From the NCBI RefSeq assembly GCF_031195445.1, contig NZ_CP133480.1, positions 3,402,501 to 3,466,500 of the forward strand: a stretch of 64,000 nucleotides of DNA. The letters run 5' to 3'. Shown here piece by piece: positions 43,675-54,075 of this stretch (position 1 is the stretch's first letter; each line of letters begins with the position of its first letter). Position numbers and translations under genes: made by a program. Origin of the DNA: Acuticoccus sp. MNP-M23. Lineage in GTDB: Bacteria > Pseudomonadota > Alphaproteobacteria > Rhizobiales > Amorphaceae. The notes below the pieces were generated by a model. It was given only the letters and a program-made list of their open reading frames with translations. It made no database searches and was not told where the DNA came from.

Positions 43675-45540
43675 ATGCGTGCCACGATGCTGGCGGCCAC
43701 AGCCGCGCTTTTGGCAACCCTTGCCACGGCCATGCCCGGCGCCGCCCTTGCGCAGAGCGCTGGCGAGCCGGTCTGGCACCATGCGTCGTCCCTGTCGGAA
43801 GAACCGCGCTACCCCGAAGATTTCGCTCACTTCGACTATGTGAACCCGGATGCGCCGAAGGGTGGCCGTGTACGGCTTGCCGACCCCTCCGGGTTCGACA
43901 GCTTCAATCCCGTCCTGCAGCGCGGCAACCCGGCCCCCGGCGCCGCGCTCACCTACGACACGCTGATGACCACGTCGTTCGATGAGGTGGACATTTCCGG
44001 CATGTACGGCCTCCTGGCCGGTGCGGTCCGCTACCCTGACGATTATGCGTGGGTCGAATACAGGCTCCGTCCCGAAGCCCGGTGGCACGACGGCACACCA
44101 ATCACTGCCGAGGATGTCGTCTGGTCGATGGACGTCACGAAGCAGGCCGACCCCACCCGCGCCTTCTATTACAAGGACGTGGCCGAAGTTCGCGACATGG
44201 GAGACAACATCGTCCGGTTCGAGTTTGCGCGGGCCGGCAACAAGGAGCTGCCGCACATTGTCGGCCAGCTCCAGATCCTGCCCAAGCACTGGTGGACGGG
44301 CGAGGGGCCCGGTGGCCCGCGGGACATCATGTCCGGCACGCTGGAGCCGCCGCTCGGCTCCGGCCCGTACAAGATTGCCCGCTTCGAACCCAACCGCTTC
44401 ATCGAATATGAGCGCGTGCCGGACTATTGGGGCGCCGACCTGCCGGTGAACATCGGCACCAACAATTTCGATACCGTCCGCTACGACACCTACCGCGATC
44501 AGACCGTCCTTCTGGAAGCCTTCAAGGGCGATCAGTACGATTTCCGTATGGAAAACAGCGCCAAGAACTGGGCAACCGGCTACGATTTCCCGGCCCGCAA
44601 GCGCGGCGCCGTCATTTTGGAAGAATTTCCGGACGAGGCGCGCGGGGTGATGCAGGGCTTCGTGATGAACCTGCGCCTGCCGAAATTCCAGGACCAGCGG
44701 GTGCGCCGCGCGCTCAACCTCCTTTATGATTTCGAGGCGCAACGCGACACGATCTTCTATGGCCAGTACGAGCGCATCAACTCCTACTTCCACGGCACGG
44801 AGCTTGCCGCCTCCGGCCTGCCGGAAGGCCAGGAGCTGGAGATTCTCGAAGGCGTGCGCGACTTGGTGCCGCCCGAAGTGTTCACCGAGCCCTACGAAAA
44901 CCCGGTCAACGGCACGCCGCAGAACGTGCGCAACAACGCGCGCGAGGCCGTTCGCCTGTTCAAGGAAGCCGGTTACGAAATCGATGGCGGCAAGATGGTC
45001 AGCTCGGAAACGGGCGAGCAATTCACCATCGAGCTGATCGAGAATTCGCCGACGATGGAACGGGTCGTGCTGCCCTATCAGCAGAGCCTTGCGCGCATCG
45101 GCGTGGCGCTCAGCCTGCGCATTGTCGACACCTCGCAATATCTGAACCGCCTGCGCAATTTCGACTTCGAGATGACGGTGCTGCCCTACGGCCAGTCCCT
45201 TTCGCCGGGCAACGAGCAGCTGGATTTCTGGGGCTCGGAGGCTGCCGATCGTCCGCAGTCGCAGAACTTTGCCGGCATCAAGAACGAGGCGGTGGATAAG
45301 CTGATCGACGTCCTGATCACAGCGCCGGACCGGGCAACGCTGGTCGCCGCGACGCGCGCGCTCGACCGGGTGCTCCTCCACAACGATTATATCGTGCCGC
45401 AGTTCGCCAGCCACATGATCCGCACGGCGCGTTGGGACCGGTTCGGCCATCCCGATGCGATCCCGCCCTACACGGTCGGTTTCCCGACGATCTGGTGGTG
45501 GGATGAAGCCAAGGCCGCCAGCGTTCAGGACCGGTCATGA
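43675..45540 (+). CDS. yejA: Peptide ABC transporter substrate-binding protein (YejA-like, first copy)
   Basis: The 621-residue protein is a family 5 extracellular binding protein with a Sec signal (about 1-26, ending GAALAQ). It has the SBP_bac_5 pattern: [35 protein letters not shown], and GSGPYKIARFEPNRFIEYERV. YejA proteins bring in peptides and, in some bacteria, peptide antibiotics. It leads yejA-yejA-yejB-yejE-yejF, with GAGGTGTGAC in front of the ATG. Its stop overlaps the next start (ATGA). Confidence 0.9.
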   Translation: MRATMLAATAALLATLATAMPGAALAQSAGEPVWHHASSLSEEPRYPEDFAHFDYVNPDAPKGGRVRLADPSGFDSFNPVLQRGNPAPGAALTYDTLMTTSFDEVDISGMYGLLAGAVRYPDDYAWVEYRLRPEARWHDGTPITAEDVVWSMDVTKQADPTRAFYYKDVAEVRDMGDNIVRFEFARAGNKELPHIVGQLQILPKHWWTGEGPGGPRDIMSGTLEPPLGSGPYKIARFEPNRFIEYERVPDYWGADLPVNIGTNNFDTVRYDTYRDQTVLLEAFKGDQYDFRMENSAKNWATGYDFPARKRGAVILEEFPDEARGVMQGFVMNLRLPKFQDQRVRRALNLLYDFEAQRDTIFYGQYERINSYFHGTELAASGLPEGQELEILEGVRDLVPPEVFTEPYENPVNGTPQNVRNNAREAVRLFKEAGYEIDGGKMVSSETGEQFTIELIENSPTMERVVLPYQQSLARIGVALSLRIVDTSQYLNRLRNFDFEMTVLPYGQSLSPGNEQLDFWGSEAADRPQSQNFAGIKNEAVDKLIDVLITAPDRATLVAATRALDRVLLHNDYIVPQFASHMIRTARWDRFGHPDAIPPYTVGFPTIWWWDEAKAASVQDRS

Positions 45541-47405
45541 CGGGGCTCACCCGCCGGCGCGTGCTGGTGCTGTCCGGTGCAGCGGCGCTCGCCGCCCATC
45601 CGGACCTTGTCCTTGCGCAGGCAAGTTCGGAGGCGGGCGCAGCCGGGGCCACGGTGGCTGGGGCCGGCCCGCGCCACGCACTCAGCGTTTTCGGAGCGCC
45701 GCAATATGGCGCCGACTTCAAGCACTTCTCCTACGTGAACCCGGATGCGCCCAAGCAAGGCCGCATCAATCTCACCCCGTCGCGCTGGACCACCAACCAG
45801 AACCCGATCACGTTCAACACCTTCAACATGCTGATCTTGCGTGGCGATTCTCCGGCGTTCATGGAACTCACCCACGCGGCTTTGATGACGCGCAACCTTG
45901 ACGAGCCGGATGCGGTCTATCCGCTGATTGCCGAAAGCGTCGTTGTCGACGGGCGGGCCTACACGTTCCGGCTGCGTGAGGATGCCACCTTTTCCGACGG
46001 CAGCACCATCACCGCCGAAGACGTGGCGTTCACCTACGAGACGCTTGGCAAAAAGGGCCACCCGCTGCTGCGCCAGCTCCTGAGCGGCGTGGAGAAGGTC
46101 GATGTCGAAACCCCGCTTTCGGCGCGCATCACCTTCAGGGACGGGACCTCCAACCGCCTGCCGCCGCTGGTTTCGGCGGAGATCCCGATCATCTCCAAGG
46201 CCTATTACACCGCCAACGACATCGAGGATGCCACCCTCACGGTTCCCGTGACCTCTGGCGCCTACACGGTCGGCGATTACCGGGCAGGGCGCTACGTGGT
46301 GTTCGACCGCCGGCCGGATGACTGGAGCACCAACGTGCCTTCGCGCGTCGGCCACAACAATTTCGACAGCGTGCGCGTGGACTTCTTCCGCGAGCGGATC
46401 ACCGGGTTCGAGGCGTTCAAGAAGGGTGACATCACCTTCCGCGAGGAGTTCACCTCAAAGACCTGGGCAACCGAATACAACTTTCCCGCCATCGAGGACG
46501 GCCGCGTCCTCAAGCGCACATTCCCGGACCAGCGCCCGTCCGGCGCGCAGGGCATGTTCATCAACACGCGGCGCAAGAAGTTCGCGGACCCGCGCACCCG
46601 CCAGGCGCTCGGCACCGCATTCGACTTCGAGTGGACCAACGAGAACATCTTCTACGGCCTCTACGACCGCACGGTCTCGTTCTTCATGAATTCGGACATG
46701 ATGGCGACCGGCGACCCGGACCCGGCGGAGCTGGCGCTGCTGGAGCCCTTCCGCGACCAGATCCCGGCCGAAGCGTTCGGCCCCGCCTGGCTGCCGCCGC
46801 AGACCGATGGGTCCGGCCGCGACCGCGCCCCCTTGCGCGAAGGCGCGCGGCTCCTGAAGGAAGCCGGCTGGGAGCGCGATGGCAGCGGTCTCGTCAATGC
46901 CGACGGCGAGCGGCTGACCGTCGAGTTTCTCTACGCCCAGCCCTACTGGGACAAGATCCTGCAACCTTTCGCCACGCGGCTTGGCCTTCTCGGGGTGGAG
47001 GTCACGCTGCGCGTGGTGGAATCCGCGCAGTACCAGTCGCGCACCAAATCGTTCGACTTCGACCTTGCGATCCAGCGTCTGTCGCTGGCGCCGACGCCGG
47101 GCGAGAGCATCCGCGAGTTCTGGACTTCGGCGGCTGCGAAAACGGAAGGTTCGTACAACCTTGCCGGTATTTCCGACCCGGTGGTCGACGCGCTGGTCCA
47201 GACCATGATCACCGCGCCGACCCGTGACGAGATGGTCACGGCCGCCCGCGCGCTGGACCGCGTGCTGCGTGTGGGTCACTATTGGGTGCCCCAGTGGTAC
47301 AGTGGCACGCACAAGGTTGCCTACTGGGACCAGTTCGGTATCCCTGAAACGAAACCAAAATATGACCTGCCGGTGGAAACCACCTGGTGGGCAAAGGACG
47401 CCTGA
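45537..47405 (+). CDS. Peptide ABC transporter substrate-binding protein (YejA-like, second copy, Tat signal)
   Basis: The 622-residue protein is a paralogue of the preceding binding protein. It shares [34 protein letters not shown] and [19 protein letters not shown]. Its N-terminus is a twin-arginine signal ([20 protein letters not shown], then LVLAQ), so it is probably exported folded, unlike its neighbour. The start overlaps the previous stop by four bases. One permease and ATPase set seems to be fed by two receptors. Confidence 0.88.
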   Translation: MTGLTRRRVLVLSGAAALAAHPDLVLAQASSEAGAAGATVAGAGPRHALSVFGAPQYGADFKHFSYVNPDAPKQGRINLTPSRWTTNQNPITFNTFNMLILRGDSPAFMELTHAALMTRNLDEPDAVYPLIAESVVVDGRAYTFRLREDATFSDGSTITAEDVAFTYETLGKKGHPLLRQLLSGVEKVDVETPLSARITFRDGTSNRLPPLVSAEIPIISKAYYTANDIEDATLTVPVTSGAYTVGDYRAGRYVVFDRRPDDWSTNVPSRVGHNNFDSVRVDFFRERITGFEAFKKGDITFREEFTSKTWATEYNFPAIEDGRVLKRTFPDQRPSGAQGMFINTRRKKFADPRTRQALGTAFDFEWTNENIFYGLYDRTVSFFMNSDMMATGDPDPAELALLEPFRDQIPAEAFGPAWLPPQTDGSGRDRAPLREGARLLKEAGWERDGSGLVNADGERLTVEFLYAQPYWDKILQPFATRLGLLGVEVTLRVVESAQYQSRTKSFDFDLAIQRLSLAPTPGESIREFWTSAAAKTEGSYNLAGISDPVVDALVQTMITAPTRDEMVTAARALDRVLRVGHYWVPQWYSGTHKVAYWDQFGIPETKPKYDLPVETTWWAKDA

Positions 47406-47410
47406 AAACC

Positions 47411-48508
47411 ATGGGCGCTTATATCTTTCGCCGCATCCTTCTGATGTTCCCGACCATCTTCGGGATCATGCTGATCTCGTTCGCCATCGTGCAGTTTGCC
47501 CCCGGCGGCCCGGTGGACAAGGTGGTCGCGCAGATCCGCGGCACTGATGTCGCGGCCACGGCGCGGGTGTCGGGCGGCACCGCGTCGGGAGATTTTGCCG
47601 GCAGTGCGCAGGGCGGCGAGGGCTCCACCTACCGCGGCGCGCAGGGGCTGGACCCGGAGTTCATTGCCGAACTCGAAAAGCAGTTCGGCTTCGACAAGCC
47701 CCCCATCGAACGCTTTGGCCTGATGCTCGGCAACTACCTCACCTTCGACTTTGGCGAGAGCTATTTTCGCGACCGCGGGGTGCTGGAACTGATTGCCGAC
47801 AAACTGCCGGTCTCCATCTCGCTCGGCCTGTGGATGACGCTGATTTCCTACACGATCTCGATTCCGCTCGGCATCCGCAAGGCGGTGAAGGACGGCTCCT
47901 CTTTCGATATCTGGACGAGCGGGGTCATCATCGTTGCCTACGCCATTCCGGGCTTCCTGTTTGCGGTCCTCCTGATGGTGCTGTTTGCCGGCGGCTCGTT
48001 CTGGAACATCTTCCCGCTGACGGGCCTCACGTCGGACAATTTCGACCAGCTGAACTGGTACCAGAAGATCGGCGACTATTTCTGGCACCTGACGCTGCCG
48101 CTGATCGCGCTGTCGCTCTCCGCCTTCGCCACCACCACGCTCCTCACCAAGAACTCGTTCCTGGAAGAAATCCGCAAGCAATACGTGATGACGGCGCGGA
48201 TGAAGGGCCTGTCCGAGCGTGAGGTGCTTTACGGGCATATCTTCCGCAATGCGATGCTGATCATCATCGCGGGTTTTCCGGGCGCCTTCATCAGCGCCTT
48301 CTTCACAGGCTCGCTCCTGATCGAGACCATCTTCAACCTCGACGGGCTGGGCCTTCTGGGCTTCGAGAGCGTGATCGACCGGGACTATCCGATCGTGTTT
48401 GGCACCCTTTACATCTTCTCGCTGCTGGGCCTCTTCGTCAGCCTCATCTCCGACCTCACCTACACCGCCGTCGATCCGCGGATCGACTTCGAGAGCCGGG
48501 AGGTCTGA
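47411..48508 (+). CDS. yejB: Peptide ABC transporter permease (YejB-like)
   Basis: The 365-residue inner-membrane protein has an N-terminal helix ([20 protein letters not shown]), a periplasmic loop from about 37 to 130, and five further helices ending in the DPRIDFE segment. The cytoplasmic EAA loop is [23 protein letters not shown]. Length is almost identical to E. coli YejB. The ATG at 47411 lies 5 bases after the preceding stop; a TTG or other start at 47387 is less likely. Confidence 0.92.
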   Translation: MGAYIFRRILLMFPTIFGIMLISFAIVQFAPGGPVDKVVAQIRGTDVAATARVSGGTASGDFAGSAQGGEGSTYRGAQGLDPEFIAELEKQFGFDKPPIERFGLMLGNYLTFDFGESYFRDRGVLELIADKLPVSISLGLWMTLISYTISIPLGIRKAVKDGSSFDIWTSGVIIVAYAIPGFLFAVLLMVLFAGGSFWNIFPLTGLTSDNFDQLNWYQKIGDYFWHLTLPLIALSLSAFATTTLLTKNSFLEEIRKQYVMTARMKGLSEREVLYGHIFRNAMLIIIAGFPGAFISAFFTGSLLIETIFNLDGLGLLGFESVIDRDYPIVFGTLYIFSLLGLFVSLISDLTYTAVDPRIDFESREV

Positions 48509-48512
48509 ACTG

Positions 48513-49706
48513 ATGGACCAGCGCGCGCCAGCTCCCGAAAAAACCGACACGCCGCTCCACACCACGGCGGCAGAGCGGGAATCCACCGCAGTGCCCACCG
48601 GCGCAGGCTTCGGCGTGGCGCAGACGCTGAACCAGCGGCGCTGGCGCCTCTTCAAGCGGCACCGGCGCGGCTATGTTTCGCTGTGGATTTTCGGCTTCCT
48701 GTTCATTCTCACCCTGTTTGCCGAGTTCATCGCTAACGACAAGCCGCTGATCGTCTCCTACAAGGGCGAAATTCTGGTCCCCGTGCTGGTAGACTACCCG
48801 GAAGAAAAGTTCGGCGGCTTCCTCGCCGTCACCGACTATCGCGACCCCTTCATCCGCGATGAGATCGACGCCAACGGCTGGATGGTCTGGCCGCCGATCC
48901 GGTACGACTACCGCGCCGTCAACACGTCCCCGCCGACGCCGCTGCCGGCCGCGCCGTCCTGGTTGTTCTCCAAGGCGGAACGGTGCGCGCCGTATCCCGG
49001 CGGTATCGATGACCCCAAATGCTCGATCTGGAACTGGAACTGGCTGGGGACGGACGATCAGGGGCGGGACGTTCTGGCCCGCGTTATCTACGGCTTCCGC
49101 ATCTCGGTTCTGTTCGGGCTGGTGCTGACCGTTGCGTCCTCGGTCATCGGCATCGGGGCAGGGGCCGTGCAGGGCTTTTTCGGCGGCTGGACGGACCTAC
49201 TGTTCCAGCGCTTCATCGAGATCTGGACGTCGATCCCGTCGCTTTACATCATCCTCATTCTGGCCTCGGTGTTCGCACCCAACTTCTTCCTGTTGCTTGG
49301 CATTCTCCTTCTTTTCTCTTGGGTGGCGCTGGTGGGTGTCGTTCGCGCCGAATTTCTGCGCGCCCGCAATTTCGAGTATGTGGCGGCGGCCAAGGCGCTG
49401 GGGGTCGGCAACCTCACCATCATGTGGCGGCACCTTCTGCCCAACGCGATGGTGGCGACGCTCACCTTCCTGCCGTTCATCATGAACGGCTCCATCACAA
49501 CGCTCACCTCGCTGGACTTCCTGGGCTTCGGGCTGCCGCCGGGCTCCCCGTCGCTGGGCGAGCTTCTGGCGCAGGGCAAGAACAACATTCAGGCGCCCTG
49601 GCTCGGCATTTCCGGCTTCGTGGTCATCTCGCTGATGCTGTCGCTGCTGATCTTCATCGGCGAGGCCGTTCGCGATGCCTTCGACCCCAGCAAGACCTTC
49701 GGGTGA
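48513..49706 (+). CDS. yejE: Peptide ABC transporter permease (YejE-like)
   Basis: The 397-residue permease begins with a cytoplasmic tail and a first helix (VSLWIFGFLFILTLFAEFIA), then a large periplasmic insert with WLGTDDQGRDVLARVIYGFR, typical of DppC/OppC/YejE proteins, and five further helices. The EAA loop is YVAAAKALGVGNLTIMWRHL. The ATG at 48513 has GGGAGG about 10 bases upstream and follows the yejB stop by 4 bases. Confidence 0.92.
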   Translation: MDQRAPAPEKTDTPLHTTAAERESTAVPTGAGFGVAQTLNQRRWRLFKRHRRGYVSLWIFGFLFILTLFAEFIANDKPLIVSYKGEILVPVLVDYPEEKFGGFLAVTDYRDPFIRDEIDANGWMVWPPIRYDYRAVNTSPPTPLPAAPSWLFSKAERCAPYPGGIDDPKCSIWNWNWLGTDDQGRDVLARVIYGFRISVLFGLVLTVASSVIGIGAGAVQGFFGGWTDLLFQRFIEIWTSIPSLYIILILASVFAPNFFLLLGILLLFSWVALVGVVRAEFLRARNFEYVAAAKALGVGNLTIMWRHLLPNAMVATLTFLPFIMNGSITTLTSLDFLGFGLPPGSPSLGELLAQGKNNIQAPWLGISGFVVISLMLSLLIFIGEAVRDAFDPSKTFG

Positions 49707-49763
49707 TGTGATGCCCGTTCAAGCGAAAGACATGATGACCGCAGCGCTGCACGAGGCGGGTCG

Positions 49764-51386
49764 ATGACCGCACCGCTCCTCGAGATCAAGAATCTCTCCG
49801 TCGCGTTCCACAACGAGGGACGCACCAACCTTGCGGTGGATGACGTCTCGCTCGTCGTGCGTCCCGGCGAGACGCTGGCGGTGGTGGGCGAATCGGGGTC
49901 GGGCAAATCCGTTACCGCGCTCTCGGTGGTGCGACTTCTGCCCTCGGCAACGCACCCCGGCAACGGCGAGGTTCTGTTCAAGGGCAAGGACCTCCTGAAG
50001 GCCGACGCGTCCGCGCTCCAGAAGATGCGCGGCAACGACATCTCGATGATCTTTCAGGAGCCGATGACCTCGCTCAATCCGCTGCACCGGGTGGAAAAGC
50101 AGGTGGGCGAGATCCTGCGCAAGCACCGCGGCCTGTCGGAGCGGGCCGCACGGGAGCGGACGCTGGAGCTTCTGGAGGCGGTCGGCATTCGCGACGCGGA
50201 GTCCCGGCTCGGCAGCTACCCGCACCAGCTTTCCGGCGGGCAGCGCCAGCGCGTGATGATCGCCATGGCGCTCGCCAACGAGCCCGACCTGTTGATCGCA
50301 GACGAGCCGACCACCGCGCTCGACGTCACCGTACAGGCGCAGATCCTCGACCTTCTGAAGGAAATCCAGACCCGCGTCGGCATGGCGATGCTGTTCATCA
50401 CCCATGACCTTGGGATCGTGCGAAAGGTGGCGGACCGGGTTGCGGTGATGACCGAGGGCAAGGTGGTGGAAACCGGCGAGACGGAGAGCGTCTTCACCAG
50501 CCCGCAACACGCCTACACACGCCATCTGCTGGCCGCCGAGCCGAAGGGCCGCGCCGAGCCGGCCAACCCCAATGCGCCCATTTTGATCGAGACCAAGGAT
50601 CTCAAGGTCTGGTTCCCGGTCAAGCGCGGGCTGATGCGGCGGACGGTCAGCCACATCAAGGCCGTGGACGGGATCGACCTGACGCTGCGCAAGGGCGCGA
50701 CGCTCGGCGTCGTGGGCGAATCGGGTTCCGGCAAGACCACGCTCGGGTTCGCCATTTTGCGGATGATCTCGTCTACCGGCCGGATCGTTTTCATGGGCGA
50801 CAGCATCGACGACCGGTCCTGGAAGGCCATGCGCCCGCTGCGCTCGAAAATGCAGATCGTGTTTCAGGACCCGTTCGGCTCGCTCTCCCCGCGCATGTCC
50901 ATCGCCGAAATCATCGCCGAGGGGCTGAAGATCCACACCGATCTTTCGGCCAACGCGAGGGACACGCGCGTGGTGCAGGCGCTGCAGGAGGTTGGGCTGG
51001 ACCCCGCCACCCGCTACCGCTATCCGCACGAATTTTCCGGCGGGCAGCGCCAGCGCATCGCCATTGCCCGCGCGCTGGTGCTGGAACCGGACTTCATCAT
51101 GCTGGACGAACCCACAAGCGCGCTCGACCGCTCGGTTCAGGCGCAGGTGGTGGACCTGTTGCGCGATGTTCAGGCCCGGCGCGAACTGACCTTCCTGTTC
51201 ATCTCCCACGACCTGCAGGTGGTGCGGGCGCTGGCCAACGAGGTGATTGTCATGCGGCAGGGCAAGGTGGTGGAGCGAGGCCCGGTGGAAAAAATATTCG
51301 ACGCGCCGGAAACCGAATATACCAAGGCCCTCATGGCCGCCGCGCTCTATCATGTGGCTGCACCGGAGGGGATTGTCGCCGACTGA
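49764..51386 (+). CDS. yejF: Peptide ABC transporter, double ATP-binding protein (YejF-like)
   Basis: The 540-residue cytoplasmic protein contains two ABC ATPase domains. Each has a Walker A (GESGSGKS and GESGSGKTT), signature (LSGGQRQRV and FSGGQRQRI), Walker B ([12 protein letters not shown] and [11 protein letters not shown]) and H-loop. Such fused ATPases power YejBE. It ends the operon, 57 bases after yejE. Confidence 0.95.
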   Translation: MTAPLLEIKNLSVAFHNEGRTNLAVDDVSLVVRPGETLAVVGESGSGKSVTALSVVRLLPSATHPGNGEVLFKGKDLLKADASALQKMRGNDISMIFQEPMTSLNPLHRVEKQVGEILRKHRGLSERAARERTLELLEAVGIRDAESRLGSYPHQLSGGQRQRVMIAMALANEPDLLIADEPTTALDVTVQAQILDLLKEIQTRVGMAMLFITHDLGIVRKVADRVAVMTEGKVVETGETESVFTSPQHAYTRHLLAAEPKGRAEPANPNAPILIETKDLKVWFPVKRGLMRRTVSHIKAVDGIDLTLRKGATLGVVGESGSGKTTLGFAILRMISSTGRIVFMGDSIDDRSWKAMRPLRSKMQIVFQDPFGSLSPRMSIAEIIAEGLKIHTDLSANARDTRVVQALQEVGLDPATRYRYPHEFSGGQRQRIAIARALVLEPDFIMLDEPTSALDRSVQAQVVDLLRDVQARRELTFLFISHDLQVVRALANEVIVMRQGKVVERGPVEKIFDAPETEYTKALMAAALYHVAAPEGIVAD

Positions 51387-51491
51387 CCGGCGCCACAGAC
51401 ACGGGGCAGGGGGGATGCTGACGGTTCGTTCACCAACCTGCGGCTAATGCTTGGGGCTCTGAGTGATTCGGGTGTGTGGCGCGGTCGTCCT

Positions 51492-52226
51492 ATGATTAAA
51501 GAGCGTTTGGTTGCGGAAATTTCCGGTGCGCCGGTGACGATCGACGTGAAGCGCGTGACCCGCGCCAAGCGGATGACGCTGCGCATCCCGCCCGGCGATG
51601 CCAACCCTGTGGTGACGATCCCCTTCCGCGCCTCGCTGCGCAATGTGGAGCCGTTCGTGCGCCAGCAGCGCAACTGGCTGGCCGCGCGCCTTGCCGAGCG
51701 CTGCCCGGCCGCCCCGTTTGCCGATGGCGCCGAAATTCCGTTCCGCGGCGAACTGGTGCGCATCGTCTGGCAGCCGGGCACCCGCGGCACGGTGCGCGAA
51801 GGCCGGGTGGATGGCGCGCCGGTCCTGCTGGTGAGCGGAGACGCCGCCCACATCACGCGCCGGGTGAGCGACTTCATGCGCCGCAGTGCCCGTGCGGACC
51901 TTGAAGTGGCCGTGGCCGAGTTCGCCGCCATGGTCGGCCGCCGCCCCACCGCCATCCGCATCAAGGATACGCGTGCGCAATGGGGCTCGTGCACGCCCGC
52001 CGGTGTGTTGTCGTTCTCGTGGCGGCTTGTGCTGGCGCCGCCTTCGGTGCTGCGCTACGTGGCGGCGCACGAGGTGGCGCACCTCATCGAGCTCAATCAC
52101 TCGGCCGACTTCTGGGCGCTCAACGAGAAACTCGACCCTAACCATGAGTGCGCGAGGCTCTGGCTGAAGACCCATGGCCGCACCCTGCACGCCGTCGGCG
52201 GAGAGCGGGCGGTTCACGCCGCCTGA
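51492..52226 (+). CDS. YgjP/SprT-like zinc metallopeptidase
   Basis: The protein (244 residues from 51492) carries the zinc-protease motif HEVAHLIELNH with the third-ligand region following, plus WGSCTPAGVLSFSWRLVLAP upstream, as in YgjP-type (DUF45) metallopeptidases. RVTRAKRMTLRI near the N-terminus fits the same group. Its cellular role is not defined. No good ribosome site marks the start; an earlier ATG at 51447 is possible. Confidence 0.8.
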   Translation: MIKERLVAEISGAPVTIDVKRVTRAKRMTLRIPPGDANPVVTIPFRASLRNVEPFVRQQRNWLAARLAERCPAAPFADGAEIPFRGELVRIVWQPGTRGTVREGRVDGAPVLLVSGDAAHITRRVSDFMRRSARADLEVAVAEFAAMVGRRPTAIRIKDTRAQWGSCTPAGVLSFSWRLVLAPPSVLRYVAAHEVAHLIELNHSADFWALNEKLDPNHECARLWLKTHGRTLHAVGGERAVHAA

Positions 52227-52330
52227 CCGGCCAGCTGCCCGGCGGGCACCATCCATGCTGCGGCGGAGGTTTCCTTTTGCGCCGCAGGGCTCTAAGCCAT
52301 TGACCGTCTGACCTTTCCCAGAGCGGCTCC

Positions 52331-53287
52331 TTGTCCAACAGCGCCCTCGTCACCGTCGTCCTGCCCGTCTTCTGCTTTATCGGGCTTGGCTACGCGATCA
52401 TCGCCTCGCGCCTTCTGACCGACCGCGCCGGAGAGGCGATGGCGGATTTCGTCTTCACCATTGCGGTGCCGATGCTGCTGTTTCGCGCGCTCGGCACGCT
52501 TGCCATGCCGGACGTGAACCCGTGGCCCTTCTGGGGCGCCTATTTTGGCGGCATCGCCGTCAACATCGCGATCGGGTATGTGATCGTGCGTAGGGCGTTC
52601 AAGCGCGATGCGCGGGTCGGCGTCATTGCGGGAATGAGCGCGTCCTACTCCAACGTCGTGATGGTGGGGATGCCGATCATCACCCAGGCGTTCGGCGATC
52701 CGGGCCTCGTCACGGTATTCCTGCTGATTGCGGTCCACCTGCCGGTGATGACCACGGTGTCGGCCATCATGATCGAGCTGACCGACATCAAGGACGGCCA
52801 CAAGGCCGATATTCCGCGCGCGCTGGTGCGGGTGGTGAAGACGGTGCTCATGAACCCCTTCATCATCGCCATCATCCTGGGCGTCCTGTTCCGCTTCACC
52901 GGCCTGCCGCTGGAGGGAATTCCGCGCATCGTGATCGACCGGGTGTCCGACACCGCAATCCCGCTGGCGCTGATTTCGCTGGGCATGAGCCTGCACAAAT
53001 ATGGCATTCGCGGGAGCATCCTGCCGGCGGTCGCCATTGGTGCGGTCAAGCTTCTGGTGATGCCCATCGTGGTGTTTGCTCTGGCGCAATATGTGTTCGG
53101 CCTGTCCGAGCTTGGCGTTGCGGTGGCGGTGATTTCCGCGGCCTGCCCGACGGGAGCCAACGCCTATCTGATCGCCAACCGCTTCCAGACGGGGCTGGCG
53201 ATTTCGGCCAATACCATCACGCTTTCGACGTTGCTGTCGGTGCTCACCATCGGCTTCTGGCTCAGCCACTTCCTGCACGTGATCTGA
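52331..53287 (+). CDS. AEC-family transporter (auxin efflux carrier-like)
   Basis: The 318-residue membrane protein has about ten helices in the AEC/bile-acid-transporter-like fold, with SYSNVVMVGMPIITQAFG and SAACPTGANAYLIANRF as the two characteristic broken-helix motifs. Relatives export or import malonate or other small acids. A TTG codon at 52331 is the only good start. It is not obviously part of an operon. Confidence 0.85.
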   Translation: MSNSALVTVVLPVFCFIGLGYAIIASRLLTDRAGEAMADFVFTIAVPMLLFRALGTLAMPDVNPWPFWGAYFGGIAVNIAIGYVIVRRAFKRDARVGVIAGMSASYSNVVMVGMPIITQAFGDPGLVTVFLLIAVHLPVMTTVSAIMIELTDIKDGHKADIPRALVRVVKTVLMNPFIIAIILGVLFRFTGLPLEGIPRIVIDRVSDTAIPLALISLGMSLHKYGIRGSILPAVAIGAVKLLVMPIVVFALAQYVFGLSELGVAVAVISAACPTGANAYLIANRFQTGLAISANTITLSTLLSVLTIGFWLSHFLHVI

Positions 53288-53291
53288 GCGT

Positions 53292-54059
53292 TCAGGCCGT
53301 CACGAACCCGGTGCGAAGTGCTCTGGCCCACTCCGCCCGGCCAGCCGCCTCGGCAAACGCTGCCATGCGCGCCGTGTCGTAGGGCACGTGGTGGATCTCG
53401 GTGCGCCATCCGGCCTGCGTTCGGGTGACGATGCCGTAGGCGGCCGCGGGCGTGGCCGCTTCCATGACATGAAAGAACGGCGTGTCGTCATCGTACCCCG
53501 GGCAGCCGACGCTGCCGGGGTTGAAGATCACCGGCCCGCCCGGCACGTCCACACGGCGGGGAATGTGGGTGTGCCCGCAAAGGATGAGACCTGCCGAAGG
53601 ATCCGCTAGATAGCCGCTGATTTCGCCTAGCGGCCTGCGGTTGGGGAGGCCGTCCGGTCCCAGATGTTCCAGCCAGTAGGTCGTGTCGCTGTCCGGCGTG
53701 CCGTGGCACAGGAGGATGTCCGGTGCTGCGTGAAGGGTTGCGGGAAGCGCGCAGAGCCAGGCGAGATGCGCCGGTTCCAGCGCGTCGAATGCGGCGCGGT
53801 CGGACGCGCCCATTGCGGCAGGCTCCATCTCCACCAGCCATCGGTCGTGGTTGCCGCGGATGGTGATGATGTCTCGCGCCATCAGGATCTCGGCGGTTTC
53901 ACGGGCAGCAAGGGGACCGCTGAAATGATCGCCGAGGTTGACGAGCTCACCAATCGCGCGGGCGTCGATGTCGGACAGCACGGCGCGCAGCGCGTCGGCA
54001 TTGCCATGAATGTCCGCAATCACCGCAAAGGCCTGCCCGGCTTCGCCAATCATCCGCAT
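53292..54059 (-). CDS. Metallophosphoesterase family protein (YfcE/MJ0936-like)
   Basis: The 255-residue phosphoesterase has IADIHGN, LGDHFSGP, RGNHDRW, LCHGTP and CGHTHIPRR in order, then FNPGSVG, as in YfcE-like phosphodiesterases. Two divalent metals are expected; the substrate is unknown. It ends 4 bases from the convergent AEC transporter and is followed upstream by gluQ on the same strand. Confidence 0.82.
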   Translation of the reverse strand: MRMIGEAGQAFAVIADIHGNADALRAVLSDIDARAIGELVNLGDHFSGPLAARETAEILMARDIITIRGNHDRWLVEMEPAAMGASDRAAFDALEPAHLAWLCALPATLHAAPDILLCHGTPDSDTTYWLEHLGPDGLPNRRPLGEISGYLADPSAGLILCGHTHIPRRVDVPGGPVIFNPGSVGCPGYDDDTPFFHVMEAATPAAAYGIVTRTQAGWRTEIHHVPYDTARMAAFAEAAGRAEWARALRTGFVTA

Positions 54060-54075
54060 GTCCTGTCTTTGGGTG

